DNA of 64,000 bases from Argopecten irradians (lineage: Eukaryota > Mollusca > Bivalvia > Pectinida > Pectinidae), in assembly GCF_041381155.1 (NCBI RefSeq), contig NC_091137.1, positions 16,735,765 to 16,799,764 of the forward strand. Direction: 5' to 3'. Under the pieces are notes generated by a model that made no database searches, was not told where the DNA came from, and saw only the letters and a program-made list of their open reading frames with translations. Shown piece after piece: positions 1-13,063 of this stretch (positions are counted from its first letter, which is position 1; the number at the start of each line of letters is the position of its first letter). The translations under genes were made by a program, and so were the position numbers.

Positions 1-134
1 TCTTTGCTAAATTAGGAGACCCCATTAAAAACTTAACTCTATTATATTATATAATGATTGACTGTTGGACGACTTTATAATTACATTAACTTAACCCTAC
101 ATGTACCAACATTTATTACAATAAGAAACATCAA

Positions 135-478
135 AGATGCTCCACCGCCGACAGAGCATAAATTATATTCATCATTCGAACAATAATTTGTGTTTAATCA
201 TGTATACATATGCCCAATTAACACAAAAAATAATATAAAATAATTTATTTCGCCTTTGGTGCATGTTCAATCAGTACTTCATTTCATGCCACGGAATTTT
301 TTCGGGATGCAATTAATTGTTTTTCATGTTTTTAAGTTGAAGTAAAATTAGAAGCTCAAACTTTTCAATGGTGGTAATGGTGTAAAGCAAGTAACTTTTG
401 TAACAGAACAAAAATACTAAATCGTCTGCTCCTGTTTTTGATAGTGAAAAAATACCATTTGTTAGCTGTGGAGCATCT
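135..478 (+). mobile_element. TTAA-type MITE, copy 1
   Basis: Non-autonomous element of about 344 bp bounded by inverted ends: AGATGCTCCACCGCCGACA on the left and the complement (TGTGGAGCATCT) on the right. The flanks are TCAA and TTAA, consistent with a TTAA target duplication that has mutated on one side. Four more copies lie in this window (36648, 42961, 49134, 51036). A short minus-strand open frame inside it is shared with the other copies and is not a gene. The TTAA target suggests mobilisation by a piggyBac-like transposase; that is inference. Confidence 0.75.
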
Positions 479-482
479 TTAA

Positions 483-1953
483 ACATTGCTATATTATGTA
501 TTATTTTATTCCTAACTATCCATAGATCCCATATGTACACATACATGCAGTCTACATATAACAATAAAACCAAAATGTAAATCATCGACAGAAAGATAGA
601 GATCTTTAATAAGGTTGCATTCATGAATATTCAGTAGTTGTGGCGCTGCTGTATATGTGCATTTTTTCTGTGATTGTATAGTATAATATTGTTTGTGATA
701 TTAGTTGTATCCCTTCAGCAGAGAGAATTCCACTTACTTTCTGTTACTCGAAAACGAATCTCGTGTGAAACTTACCGAGTGTAAGATGCGGTAATTCCGG
801 GTTAATTCCACAGTGTAATCTCACTCTGTTGGGCCAAGGTTACTGGTAATCGATCTGGAATGTACAACACTATATAGTGCCTGTTAATTGGAATCCATCA
901 TGATTTATTAACTAGACCTTGTATCCGGTCCGTAACACAGTACACATTTACTATGGGAACTTGGTTGATGTTCAACTTTCACAAAGTTATCTATAATTCT
1001 ACTCTTGTGTCTTTTTAACTATTTAAACGCTATTACAAATCGGAGTGATATCATATTAAAGGTCTTTTTGAACAAAAAACAAAAAACAAAACAAAAAAAA
1101 ACAAAAAAAAAACGCATGCTTATATCATTTTATGTCAAATTTTAAGCAATGCACGTTTATATCTTTTTTTTCCATTTCATGACAGTAAGGACACAGAGAT
1201 GGCCTGTATCAGTGTACGAGAATACTTTTATTCTGCGTTATATTAGTATAGAACTACTACTGTTGTCTCCCGAAACAAAAAATCCAAGTCGGTCTTCCCA
1301 CCTAAACACAATAGCTATTGTGAAATGAATGGCCGAAACTCTTTTGTGTATTATTTGTCAGGATTATTTAAACAATATATATATAATAATAAAAAAAACT
1401 AAACAAGCATTTTGATGTTGTGGAAAATAAATTTTGCTTTACCTAGGTTTCGTGATAAGTCTGAGATCATATGTGCCTAGACACAAACAATACACACTTA
1501 AAATGAAATATCATCTGGGAATTTCAATTCCATACAATTTAAATCTAACCTGTCAGATTTCAATGTGAGTGCTAATGTCAATGTTTGTCATTATTTCTTT
1601 GACAGTCACCTGAGTTGTGTAGACAGTGGACCTACTTCCAGAAGCTCTCAGTCATTCGATCATTATATAAAGACTAGTCAAATCAATATTGAACTTTCTC
1701 GTGAACAAATCGTATATGTAACTGTGTTTCCCGACAGATTTCGAGATAAATTTTCGAAATGACATTTTTATCAAGATAAATCTTCAATTACTTAACAAGA
1801 ATTGCGTATTTGTTGTGTGAAATGTAATGACAAAATAGGGTAATTCGAAACTTAATGTACCTATCTGCGTGAATATAGATGAATTAACGGCTAAGTCTAC
1901 ATAGTGAATAGGATTAACAGTGTGTTATTAAATAATACTGATAAAGATAGCCT
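483..1953. other. No gene seen; AT-rich spacer
   Basis: AT-rich sequence with a poly-A/AC-rich stretch near 1075-1112. Short open frames (for example 1565-1762) lack splice context or any recognised similarity. It may be an intron of the plus-strand gene whose exons begin at 6099, because that gene lacks its 5' end. Confidence 0.4.
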
Positions 1954-4900
1954 AGCCTATGTAAAAGTGTTGTAACATTACATGTACATTGTACACCACA
2001 GCGTATGTAAAAGTGTTGTAACATTACATGTACATCACAGCCTATGTAAAAGTGTTGTAACATTACATGTACATTGTACATCACAGCCTATGTAAAAGTG
2101 TTGGAATATTACATGTACATCACAGCGTATGTAAAAGTGTTGTAATATTACACGTACATCACAGCCTATGTAAAAGTGTTGTAACATTACACGTACATCA
2201 CAGCGTATGTAAAAGTGTTGTAACATTACACGTACACCACAGCCTATGTAAAAGTGTTGTAACATTACACGTACACCACAGCCTATGTAAAAGTGTTGTA
2301 ACATTACATGTACATCACAGCCTATGTAAAAGTGTTGTAACATTACACGTACACCACAGCCTATGTAAAAGTGTTGTAACATTACATGTACATCACAGCC
2401 TATGTAAAAGTGTTGTAACATTACACGTACACCACAGCCTATGTAAAAGTGTTGTAACATTACACGTACATCACAGCGTATGTAAAAGTGTTGTAACATT
2501 ACATGCACATTGTACATCACAGCCTTTGTAAAAGTGTTGTAACATTACACGTACACCACAGCCTATGTAAAAGTGTTGTAACATTACACATACATCACAG
2601 CGTATGTAAAAGTGTTGTAACATTACATGCACATTGTACATCACAGCCTATGTAAAAGTGTTGTAACATTACATGTACATCACAGCGTATGTAAAAGTGT
2701 TGTAACATTACATGTACATCACAGCGTATGTACAAGTGTCGTAACATTACATGCACATTGTACATCACAGCCTATATAAAAGTGTTGTAACATTACATGT
2801 ACATTGTACATCACAGCCTATGTAAAAGTGTTGTAACATTACATGTACATCACAGCGTATGTAAAAGTGTTGTAACATTACATGTACACCACAGCCTATG
2901 TAAAAGTGTTGTAACATTACATGTACACCACAGCCTATGTAAAAGTGTCGTAACATTACATGCACATTGTACATCACAGCGTATGTAAAAGTGTAATAAC
3001 ATTACACGTACACCACAGCCTATGTAAAAGTGTTGTAACATTACATGTACATTGTACATCACAGCCTATGTAAAAGTGTTGTAACATTACATGTACATCA
3101 CAGCGTATGTAAAAGTGTTGTAACATTACACGTACATTGTACATCACAGCCTATGTAAAAGTGTTGTAACATTACACGTACACCACAGCCTATGTAAAAG
3201 TGTTGTAACATTACATGTACATTGTACATCACAGCCTATGTAAAAGTGTTGTAACATTACATGTACATTGTACATCACAGCCTATGTTAAAGTGTTGTAA
3301 CATTACATGTACATTGTACATCACAGCCTATGTAAAAGTGTTGTAACATTACACGTACATTGTACATCACAGCCTATGTAAAAGTGTTGTAACATTACAC
3401 GTACACCACAGCCTATGTAAAAGTGTTGTAACATTACACGTACACCACAACCTATGTAAAAGTGTTGTAACATTACACGTACACCACAGCCTATGTAAAA
3501 GTGTTGTAACATTACATGTACATTGTACACCACAGCCTATGTAAAAGTGTTGTAACATTACATGCACATCACAGCGTATGTAAAAGTGTTGTAACATTAC
3601 ATGTACATCACAGCCTATGTAAAAGTGTTGTAACATTACATGTACATCGCAGCGTATGTAAAAGTGTTGTAACATTACATGCACATTGTACACCACAGCC
3701 TATGTAAAAGTGTTGTAACATTACATGCACATTGTACATGACAGCCTATGTAAAAGCGTTGTAACATTACATGTACATCACAGCGTATGTAAAAGTGTTG
3801 TAACATTACATGTACATCACAGCCTATGTAAAAGTGTTGTAACATTACATGCACATTGTACATCACAGCCTATGTAAAAGTGTTGTAACATTACATGTAC
3901 ACCACAGCCTATGTAAACGTGTTGTAACATTACATGTACACCACAGCCTATGTAAAAGTGTTGTAACATTACATGTACACCACAGCCTATGTAAAAGTGT
4001 TGTAACATTACATGTACACCACAGCCTATGTAAAAGTGTTGTAACATTACATGTACACCACAGCCTATGTAAAAGTGTTGTAACATTACATGTACACCAC
4101 AGCCTATGTAAAAGTGTTGTAACATTACATGTACACCACAGCCTATGTAAAAGTGTTGTAACATTACATGCACATTGTACATCACAGCCTATGTAAAAGT
4201 GTTGTAACATTACATGTACATCACAGCGTATGTAAAAGTGTTGTAACATTACATGCACTTTGTACATCACAGCCTATGTAAAAGTGTTGGAATATTACAT
4301 GTACACCACAGCCTATGTAAAAGTGTTGTAACATTACATGTACACCACAGCCTATGTAAAAGTGTTGTAACATTACATGTACATCACAGCCTATGTAAAA
4401 GTGTTGTAACATTACATGTACATTGTACATCACAGCCTATGTAAAAGTGTTGTAACATTACATGTACATCACAGCCTATGTAAAAGTGTTGTAACATTAC
4501 ATGTACATCACAGCCTATGTAAAAGTGTTGTAACATTACATGTACATTGTACATCACAGCCTATGTAAAAGTGTTGTAACATTACATGTACATTACAGCC
4601 TATGTAAAAGTGTTGTAACATTACATGTACATCACAGCCTATGTAAAAGTGTTGTAACATTACACGTACATCACAGCCTATGTAAAAGTGTTGTAACATT
4701 ACATGTACATCACAGCCTATGTAAAAGTGTTGTAACATTACATGTACATCACAGCCTATGTAAAAGTGTTGTAACATTACACGTACATCACAGCCTATGT
4801 AAAAGTGTTGTAACATTACACGTACACCACAGCCTATGTAAAAGTGTTGTAACATTACATGTACATCACAGCCTATGTAAAAGTGTTGTAACATTACATG

Positions 4901-5452
4901 TACACCACAGCCTATGTAAAAGTGTTGTAACATTACATGTACATCACAGCCTATGTAAAAGTGTTGTAACATTACATGTACATCACAGCCTATGTAAAAG
5001 TGTTGTAACATTACATGTACATCACAGCCTATGTAAAAGTGTTGTAACATTACATGTACATTGTACATCACAGCCTATGTAAAAGTGTTGTAACATTACA
5101 TGTACATCACAGCCTATGTAAAAGTGTTGTAACATTACATGTACATCACAGCCTATGTAAAAGTGTTGTAACATTACACGTACATCACAGCCTATGTAAA
5201 AGTGTTGTAACATTACACGTACACCACAGCGTATGTAAAAGTGTTGTAACATTACATGTACATCACAGCCTATGTAAAAGTGTTGTAACATTACATGTAC
5301 ATCACAGCCTATGTAAAAGTGTTGTAACATTACACGTACACCACAGCCTATGTAAAAGTGTTGTAACATTACATGTACACCACAGCCTATGTAAAAAGTG
5401 TTGTAACATTACACGTACACCACAGCCTATGTAAAAGTGTTGTAACATTACA
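1954..5452. repeat. 39-bp minisatellite array, about 85-90 units
   Basis: The tandem unit reads CACAGCCTATGTAAAAGTG followed by TTGTAACATTACATGTACAT (39 bp). An interspersed 46-bp variant has the 7-bp block TGTACAT duplicated. Point variants (CCTATG/CGTATG, ATGTAC/ACGTAC, TCACAG/CCACAG) are shuffled along the array. Because 39 is a multiple of three, both strands show long open frames with a 13-residue period; these are artefacts. Each unit contains a donor-like TAT|GTAAAAGT and an acceptor-like CATCACAG. Confidence 0.97.
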
Positions 5453-6098
5453 GTAAATGTACGTACTCGTTTAAACTTGTTTACATGGTTCTTATACGGT
5501 ACGGTATAATATGATGATGATCAGATTAGAATTCGAATGTTTGAATCATCGCTCCAAGAAATACCCGTGTAGTACATGTGACTGATGGCTCTCCCTGTTC
5601 TACGTTTACCCACTTTTTTAAGAACAAAGAAAAGTGTCGGTATATGGGTACAATGGAAAACTAATTATAGTCTGTTCCATATTAATTGTTACAAGTGATT
5701 AGTAGGCCCGTCACGATCAGTCAGGATAGCTAAAGCTATTGCTTTAATATTAACTGGTCATTATTCGCCAACCTAGTGAATTAATCTTTGATATCATGCA
5801 AAACTAAACAGTGCAGGATGAATTCAAATGTCTAAACTATGTCTTCCTTGGATACCCTATTAACTGTACAGTGGATATATATCCGCTGGTCAATGTATGG
5901 TGGTCACATGGTAGTGATTTGAAAACATTCCTATCTGTGAAGGAAGACTATCAAAAGAGAAGCCTTTGGTCAAATCGGTGTGGTCAGCAACTACTTATGT
6001 GTACCGAAGTCCATATATATGTTATGTGTATTTAATATATACACGTACTTTCATCAACTAACATTCATTACCCATTGATTGTATATATTATCTGTCAG
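5453..6098. other. No gene seen; probable intron
   Basis: AT-rich sequence leading to the polypyrimidine tract and acceptor (TATCTGTCAG) of the exon at 6099. An open frame at 5811-6035 has no splice support or recognised similarity. Confidence 0.35.
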
Positions 6099-6185
6099 GT
6101 GTTCAATTACAAAAATTCAGACTCTAATCTGGCACCGAGAGTGCGACGTTTTATGATAGACAATAGTCCATCTGTTCAAAGCTAC
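6099..6185 (+). CDS. Exon of unrecognised gene (phase 0-0)
   Basis: It follows acceptor TATCTGTCAG and ends before donor GTTAGT (AGCTAC|GTTAGT). It encodes 29 residues beginning VFNYKNSDSNLAPRV. The other two frames contain stops. A second donor 7 bp downstream would put the next exon out of frame, so GTTAGT was chosen. Confidence 0.45.
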
Positions 6186-8844
6186 GTTAGTGAAGGTTCG
6201 TTCAGATAATATATACTTTGTTTTCCATATTTAATTTTATATTAAATCATTAAAAATTAGCAAATTTAATAAATATTGATATATTTATCCCACAAAGTCG
6301 CCAAATATTGTTCCTAGTGATGAAAAAGTCATCATTTGCTTAAAATTGAAAATCAGTAAAATACTTTTCAAATCATTGATTGGTATGTACACATAGTTTG
6401 TGAATAGGATACTTATATTCGTCTCTATATGATATATGGGTTATTGGATATAATGTACACAATACCGAAATCGATTATTTCACAAGATAAACACACGAGG
6501 TGCCGATTTCATTAACAACGGTACCTTCGATTAGCTATTGGAAACACGAACTTCTCACAATTCGGTATGTCTCCTCTGTAATCAAGGATTTATCTCATAA
6601 ACGTCCTTGCTGTAATGAAGCGTTCTTTAAATGGAAAACTACACGGATAGATTCACGTACTATCGTTATGCATGTGTATCTGTGACGCTAGTTTCCTCCT
6701 ATGTTAGAAGAACCTCTTAGGAGTAGAACAAGTCACTGGTCTGTACACAATACCACAACATTATGCCTAACTACGCCTCTTTCTTTGACCTTGCGTTGAG
6801 TGTGAAACTCGCCCGTACGAGGAAGCTCACGTTTTGTCCCCTTGCCGAGACACGTCATAGTATTAAAAATGGCAGTTTGGTGGATCTTTTGGTTTGCCCG
6901 TTACCAGAATAATATGAGCGAGTGGGGTGTGTTGTGTGGTGTCTTTGGTGGCATGCTTCAGTGAAATAGCACTATAAAAAGGGCAATAGTTCCACTATAC
7001 AAGAAGACACCACACGAATACAGGGGATACCATCCCTAAATAACCCTGGATGATAAGACCAACCAACCTAATACAGACAACTAGATATATCTATTTATCG
7101 CCTAACGTAGACATAATGACATTTTATTAGTCGACTACCGTTTATCAAACACGGGGTTTAAGTCATTAAATCTAAATCAATTTCGAAAAAAACCTTTATG
7201 TGATTTTCGGAGTTGTTAAGTGTGTGTATAGGAGGTCTACAGAGGAATGAGATCAATATTATAAAACTCTTTATTGGATTTGTGACTATCTGTTAGTGTT
7301 ATTACACAACTGTAAATCCTGTATATTGATTAATGTCGTCACACAGGTAGAGGTATCACCGACAGAGAGATCACAGGAGGTTTCTGGTCATGTTATATTT
7401 ATCTCGGCGAAGAATTAAATTGATGTATGATTTGACAAGCCAATTTAACGTTTATTGAAGGAGCAAGGTCTATCCCGTATTTAATCGAATAATATAAGAT
7501 ATCTTATATAATTATATATCTTATATTTATATGAGATATCTTATATCTATATAAGATATCTTATAAAATATATAAGATATCTCATAATGTATGATATGAT
7601 ATATATATATAACATATAATTTGTCTTATTTAGCATATAAGATAACTCATAAAGTATATAATATATATCATATCTTACATGTATAAAGTATATAAGATAT
7701 CTTATAAGAATATAAGATATCTCATTTAGTAAATAAGGTATCTTGGAAAAATAAAATGGAATTAGTCAGTCTAATGAGTTTGGCTGAATATAAACTTTCT
7801 ACAACGCGAAAGAAAAGTATCCTTATTCTTTACGGACATTCTAACAGATGCATTATGGATGGGTCTAATATAGACAACCATAGATATCTTACAGATCTAA
7901 TGAAAGTATACATTAAAACACAGAGATAGACACAGATATTAATTAAAAAATGAAATCTATTGCGTACAATTACGGTGGCAAATAATGTGCAAGCTCAAAA
8001 AAAAAAAAAAAAAAAAAATACACAAGTGAATTGATATTGTCAAAGGCAAACAGACTTGAATTGTCAGTGTTCGGAGTTGAGTTAAATATCCCATTGTCTT
8101 TATTTATATATTTGAGACCAAACTTTATTGTGTGTTCCAGGACCCCCCAGGCTGCTCGATAGAGGGACCCGTAGCAGACGATTTCACTGATAAAGGAACC
8201 GGTTACCAGTATTTATCGTTACGGAATAATTTTGGAGCAGGTAAATCAGATATAAGTACAAAAGGTTTTATGATAAACGACACTGAATACATTACTCAGA
8301 AACTGTAAGTCGAACACCCTGATCTATCAGAGTCACCTCCCTTCGTTTTACCAACAGTGAAACGAAGGAACGTAAGTATGATAGATCAGAACACAATTCG
8401 CATTGATTGTTACATCAAATTATAAACAATTTCTCAAGGCCCTGTGAAGACAATACAGGACCGAGTCTTAGAAATATCCATCAATTATGAACAACAACAG
8501 TTTCTTTTTTCTTATCACAAACTGTCAACAGAAGTAACATATAACACAATATAGTATATGGACGTTCAAAACATGTATGTCTGTAAAAGAATTAAAATAT
8601 CGGAACCAATCCTTTTATACTGAGTTAAACATCATATTTTCATTGCATAGATGCATATTAAGTGTATAATTGATTTTGTTTTGAAGGTCATTCACGGGAG
8701 CTGGTTGACGGACATTCACAGTTTATGAAAGGCATTGTACCAGTGAATGGCTATAATGGACCTTATGGATATCGCCGTAATACACCTTGGCTCAGGGCTG
8801 AACCATCACCATTCGGAACTGCAAGCCGATCAGCCACTCATTGA
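6099..8844 (+). CDS. Unrecognised protein, three 3'-terminal exons (5' end not found)
   Basis: Three exons join in phase: 6099-6185, 8143-8242 and 8687-8844, giving about 114 C-terminal residues before TGA at 8842-8844. The 5' end was not located and may lie left of the 39-bp array. The predicted peptide is hydrophilic, with no signal peptide, membrane segment or cysteine pattern. It is rich in Gly, Pro, Tyr and Arg, and has phrases such as NGYNGPYGYRRNTPW and a C-terminal PSPFGTASRSATH. That style recalls short microtubule-inner or cilium-associated proteins, but I do not recognise the family. Support comes from GT-AG boundaries, matching phases (0, 1) and an AATAAA 60 bp after the stop. It could instead be a chance chain of open segments. 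Confidence 0.5.
6186..7491. other. Intron, nothing recognised
   Basis: AT-rich intronic sequence. The stretch around 6950-7060, where a CACTATAAAAAGGGCAA motif occurs, may be an old dispersed repeat, but no second copy is present in the window. Confidence 0.3.
7492..7740. repeat. Cluster of ATAAGATATCTTAT palindromes
   Basis: About 250 bp of AT-rich sequence in which the 14-bp palindrome ATAAGATATCTTAT and near copies recur roughly every 20-40 bp. Intervening TATATA runs could extend any cruciform or RNA hairpin. It lies within the intron between the exons at 6099 and 8143. Confidence 0.8.
7997..8018 (+). repeat. Poly-A tract (22 A)
   Basis: Uninterrupted run of A. It may be the tail of an old retrocopy, but no flanking target-site duplication was found. 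Confidence 0.9.
8143..8242 (+). CDS. Exon of unrecognised gene (phase 0-1)
   Basis: Acceptor TGTGTTCCAG and donor GTAAAT. It encodes DPPGCSIEGPVADDF and continues to NNFGAG. Only this frame is open across the whole exon. Confidence 0.5.
8687..8844 (+). CDS. Terminal exon of unrecognised gene
   Basis: Acceptor TTTTGAAG. It starts in phase 1 and encodes 52 further residues (HSRELVDGHSQFMKG onwards), ending at TGA 8842-8844. The Tyr/Gly/Pro-rich stretch in the middle is the most distinctive part. Confidence 0.5.
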
Positions 8845-8903
8845 TACCCTAACATTTATGTCCAATGGAATTTGTTAAATTGATTTTCTGCTCGACACTG
8901 GCC

Positions 8904-8909
8904 AATAAA
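8904..8909 (+). promoter_or_regulatory. Candidate polyadenylation signal AATAAA
   Basis: A canonical hexamer 60 bp after the stop codon at 8844, consistent with a short 3' UTR. Confidence 0.5.
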
Positions 8910-10663
8910 CTTCCGTGTTACATTGATAGAGCTATAGCTGTGATAGATTTTTGATTGATTCAGCTGTGATGTTTTACACCAATCAATACGTTGATTTACC
9001 TACATGATGAAGATTATTATAGAAGTTAGACACGTTAATCGATATTGTATGTAAATCACTTCTCGTTTTCCATTCCATCTATACGTACCCCCATCCAACT
9101 GCAAGCTATCGTATGCCATGGCCCCTTTTTGTCATGCTCTTTATGATAAAAAACCGTATTCGTCAGAATCAGGCTGCAAGACCATATCTTATAAGAAGTT
9201 AGGAGCCTTTGGTTTCTCATACTTATTGTCATCATGGTATCTGTACCCACACAATCATGTATTCCAAATGAAGAGCTGTTGGCGGCCAATAAAATAAACA
9301 ACGGTAATACATTTGTTAAAATGGACGTTCAACTTAACACCTACATATCAAAACCAAATTACAACAAAGACGTAATTTGTCAAAGATAAAACTTAATTTT
9401 GAATGCATGTCTTTGAAGTAGGCTTTAAAATACGGGGTGCCAAGATTTATACTAATTTCTATGTGAGACCAGTCTTAGCCGTAAGAAAGTAATATCTACC
9501 GATACAATCCAACATATGTCTCAAATTGTATATATACAAAAATTTACAAGTATATCTTGATATGTCATATTATCTAATATTATATATGGCTCAAAGTGAG
9601 TATTATAATTTATCTTTTAAGCGTATCAGATATGTATAATGGTATATCGAAATGACATTTTATCATTTACAGACAAATTACATCTTAATGCTTATATTAG
9701 CTCATTTTAACAGTTATCCGGAATTGTTATCCGGATTACGACTTTATATTTGTTAATTCCAGACGAACTAATCGCTGTGTTATGTAAAGCGATGTTTGGG
9801 CGACCACCTGAATTTGATGAATTTGATGTAATTGTAGTCGGGACTTATATTAGACAAGCTAGTTGATTATATGCTACATATATCCCTAGTAATGTGTTAA
9901 TCAATATGTTTCAGTATTATGTAACGTTGTATATTTCCCCTGTCATATTTTCTTTGACATTAAAATTATTAAATATGACTGCGTGTTGTTGTTACAATAT
10001 ATACGTGTATTGTCAGTGGGTGTTTTAGTACATCAGGTGCAAAACGGAAGTGCCCATATATCAGCCTAATTTTGCAATCAATTTTCTTATCATTTAAATA
10101 ATTTTTCAGAGATGCGATGGGATTCAGGATTCAGGGGAGGTTCTAGGAAAAGAATATATCAATTAGTTTGATTCCTCAGCTTGGTTCGCGTCCTACAATA
10201 AAACAACATGATACTGTCTGTACTGAAACGGTTCTTCATTGATGTCATATTCACTCCTCACAAATATCCATTTGTCATTACCATTATGATAAGTGACTTC
10301 TTTTAGTTTTCTTATTTTCTTGTGAATGGAAATCAGCAAAGGTGAGGGACGTATCTTGTCACAATTAACAAAAGACCTAATGTATCACATTAGCATGCTG
10401 AAAAGCAAAGAGGACAGCTAGAACATATCACTAATTCCAAGAAAATGATGAAAGAGAAAATACAGCATTTGGGCAAAGGCAAGTTTAACGTCATTTAATA
10501 AATAATAAAAAGAAAAGACAAGCCAACGAAGTAGTAAAAATGGTTTTAGCCGTGAACAATAATTATCTACTTTATCATAGTTTATTTCTTTCGCCAGCTC
10601 GACCTCAATTGGATGCTCGGTCCTATCGATATAGGTATAACTTGTTCTCAAGTTCATCTTTGA
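8910..10663. other. No gene seen; intergenic
   Basis: AT-rich sequence with only short open frames (9056-9301 and 10418-10657 on the minus strand). None shows recognisable similarity or splice structure. Confidence 0.35.
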
Positions 10664-11865
10664 ACTCTAGTATCAGCCGGAATGTCCAACGTGGAACGTG
10701 TTCGCACGGCTTGTGATAAAGGAAGAAGAACCATCCACTCGATCATTGGCATTGACCCATCCAATTTCATTAATCCGCTCGTCAAGACAAATTCGAACAA
10801 AAAAGTGGTTTTGCCATCTGTTCTCTATGGATGCGAACATTGGGTGCAGTTGAGTGTGAGCGATCTTTCACAACTAGCTCGTTTCCAACACTACGCAGCA
10901 AAACTTATTCTTTGTGTACACCGGCGATCAAGATCGGACATGATCGAGCCCATGCTTGGATTATTTTGTATATCTGCCGAAATTGACAGAAGAAAGTTGC
11001 GTTTCCTTCAGAAACTGATATCCTTAGAACAGTCGTTTTTAGTTAAGCGAATCTTCACCGCACGATTGTATTCATATTTAAATGTACAAGCAGTACAACC
11101 AGGATCTTCTTGTGGCAAAGGATACCTTCCAGATATCGTTGGAGTCCTTCAAAGATACGAGCTACTCTCATATCTTGACACGTACCTCAGGTCATGTTCA
11201 TTCCCCTTTAATTGTAAATGGAAGTCGATAGTGAATACCGCAATATCATCTACTGAAAACGCGGCCTTGAAAGTCCGTATGACAAATGATTCAGATTTTG
11301 AGATGTTTCGGCAGTGTCATTCATCCTACAAACCGTACGTCATGTTGCAAGCAGCAACATCCTTATTGGATGTTCAGGTAATTTACTCCTTGTGTTCCAT
11401 GTTGACATTATCAGTCACCCATGATACTATAGTGTGTGTTTTGTGCCTTCAGCACTTCCACGACGCCATAGTTCATTTCTGTGCTAGCTGTGATCATTCC
11501 AGAGCTCTCCGTGACAGGTTTCTGCAGGAAATCATGACTGAATTTGGGCCCGGTGTCTTCACCACTATCCTAAGCAAAATGACATTTCATTTGCTGGAAC
11601 CCTTTTAGGCGAAACGGCAGGAGTCCCTTTCCAGGATGCTGCTGATAGAAAGACATACCTGATGAAATCGGCTCGGTTCATCTTGAACGCTTTGCGTTTA
11701 TTCCATCCGTGAATGTGACTTTGATAAAAATTCATTCAAAAGAGCAATGGCTTGCCTATTACTCTTTTATTTATACTAATTGAACTTTTCTCTTTGTTTT
11801 CTTTTTTTTTTCCGATTTATATTGTATCTCCACGGGGAGGAAATAAAGTTTGATGATCATTCATA
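10664..11865 (+). mobile_element. 5'-truncated non-LTR retrotransposon, 3' end
   Basis: A fragment holding the C-terminal third of an ORF2-type protein plus a short 3' UTR (AATAAAGTTTGATGATCATT near 11841). The endonuclease and the reverse transcriptase catalytic core are missing. This 5' truncation is typical of target-primed insertion. The 3' boundary is approximate and no target-site duplication was identified. Confidence 0.7.
10682..11608 (+). pseudogene. Non-LTR retrotransposon ORF2 C-terminal fragment
   Basis: A 308-codon open frame that continues upstream without a stop to 10664. The N-terminal part has the post-RT signature of Jockey/CR1/RTE-like elements: VRTACDKGRRTIHS, then VLPSVLYGCEHW and a Leu-rich region (LARFQHYAAKLI). 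The C-terminus has a zinc-knuckle-like cluster, CVLCLQHFHDAIVHFCASC. The usual YADD-bearing catalytic core would lie upstream and is absent, so this is a dead fragment despite the intact frame. The clade was not determined. Confidence 0.7.
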
Positions 11866-12614
11866 AGACTGGACATATTAATAAGGTATTATATCTATCA
11901 TTTTTACAAAAGTTTTCAAATGAAAATGAAATTTATTTATCAAACTTAGCACACACTTCGGATGACATTCTAAATAATACATGTAACTGAAACATGGATA
12001 TCTAAAAATGGTAGTTTTCCTTCTCGAATGCAATAAATTTGATATGCCTTTTTTCAAATAAGAAACCATATCTTTACGTCCATCAATCGAAGCATGTTTT
12101 TAATTTGAATGATCAGTTTCTTCAACTAACACGCAATTGTAGCATTATACATATACCATGCAACCTTCTTGTTTCGTGTAACATGTCTACTTTTCTGTTC
12201 TATGTAGTCCTACAGATACCCTATATGTATCCATTTTTCTCTCTATAATTGCTGACTGCTGTTACTACGTTTCTTTCTGTCAACATCTGCTGTTTGATGC
12301 ATTATTTGATAATTTGAATGTGTTTTAGGAGACACTGTACATATCTTTCATTAAATGCTATGTAACAGTCGTCTTACTTAATGTCGTTAATCAATCGCTG
12401 GCTTATCCACATGTAAGTAGACATTTGGAGCCTTTGATTTGTTGTCTGCTCCCAATCTGAACCACATGCAAACGAACACAATTTATTTTTTATTTTTGTT
12501 ATTATATATTTTTTTACAAAAATATTTTCTTCAACTACGTTACAGCATAAATAATGTTGTACTACTATAAAACAATTAAACACTATTAAGCATGATCTAA
12601 TGGGACTTATAAAA
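11866..12614. other. No gene seen; intergenic
   Basis: AT-rich sequence with short open frames only. None resembles a known family or has splice support. Confidence 0.35.
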
Positions 12615-12750
12615 TGTGATCTGGTCCGCCGATATAAAGGGAAATAATCCTTTTCTTTAGATCATGTGACATCAATCATATAACTCGAGGTAAACAGATA
12701 ACATGATAGATTACATTTTTTATGGAGTATAAACAGTGCATCACCAGTGC
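12615..12750 (+). repeat. Dispersed repeat, copy a
   Basis: It shares an ordered set of motifs with 13064-13160: TGTGATCTGGTCCGCCGAT, GGGAAATAATCC, TAACTCGAG, TATGGAG and CAGTGCATCA. The spacing between motifs differs. This looks like two diverged copies of one short element. Confidence 0.6.
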
Positions 12751-13063
12751 ATTACGCGGATAGCAAGTTATTAAAATAATTCACCTATGTTTGAGTAATT
12801 AAATATGGATTTCAATAAGATGCTAATGACTGATAATGTTTAAGAAGAGACGTCTGGAGCTGGGTAATTAATGTTTCTTTCATGAAAGCTTGCTTAACAG
12901 ACTCCGAAAAATGTAACCTTTGACCTTGTTGTCTGCAATCGCCTTGTTATCAATGTTCAAAATAACATATTTTTTGTTTTTTCGAATAAAATTCTAAAAA
13001 AAAAACCACCCAACTCTACAGCATCCTTAATGTTGTTCCATATAACAATAAACAAAAACCTTT

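Noticed and set aside
313..624. 103-codon minus-strand open frame, with a shorter relative at 36789-36971
   Set aside because: Lies within copies of the TTAA MITE; the similarity reflects the repeat, not a protein.
1565..1762. 65-codon open frame
   Set aside because: No supporting splice junction leads to the exons at 6099-8844.
2035..5434. Long periodic open frames on both strands
   Set aside because: Produced by the 39-bp (13-codon) minisatellite; identical periodicity on both strands shows they are artefacts.
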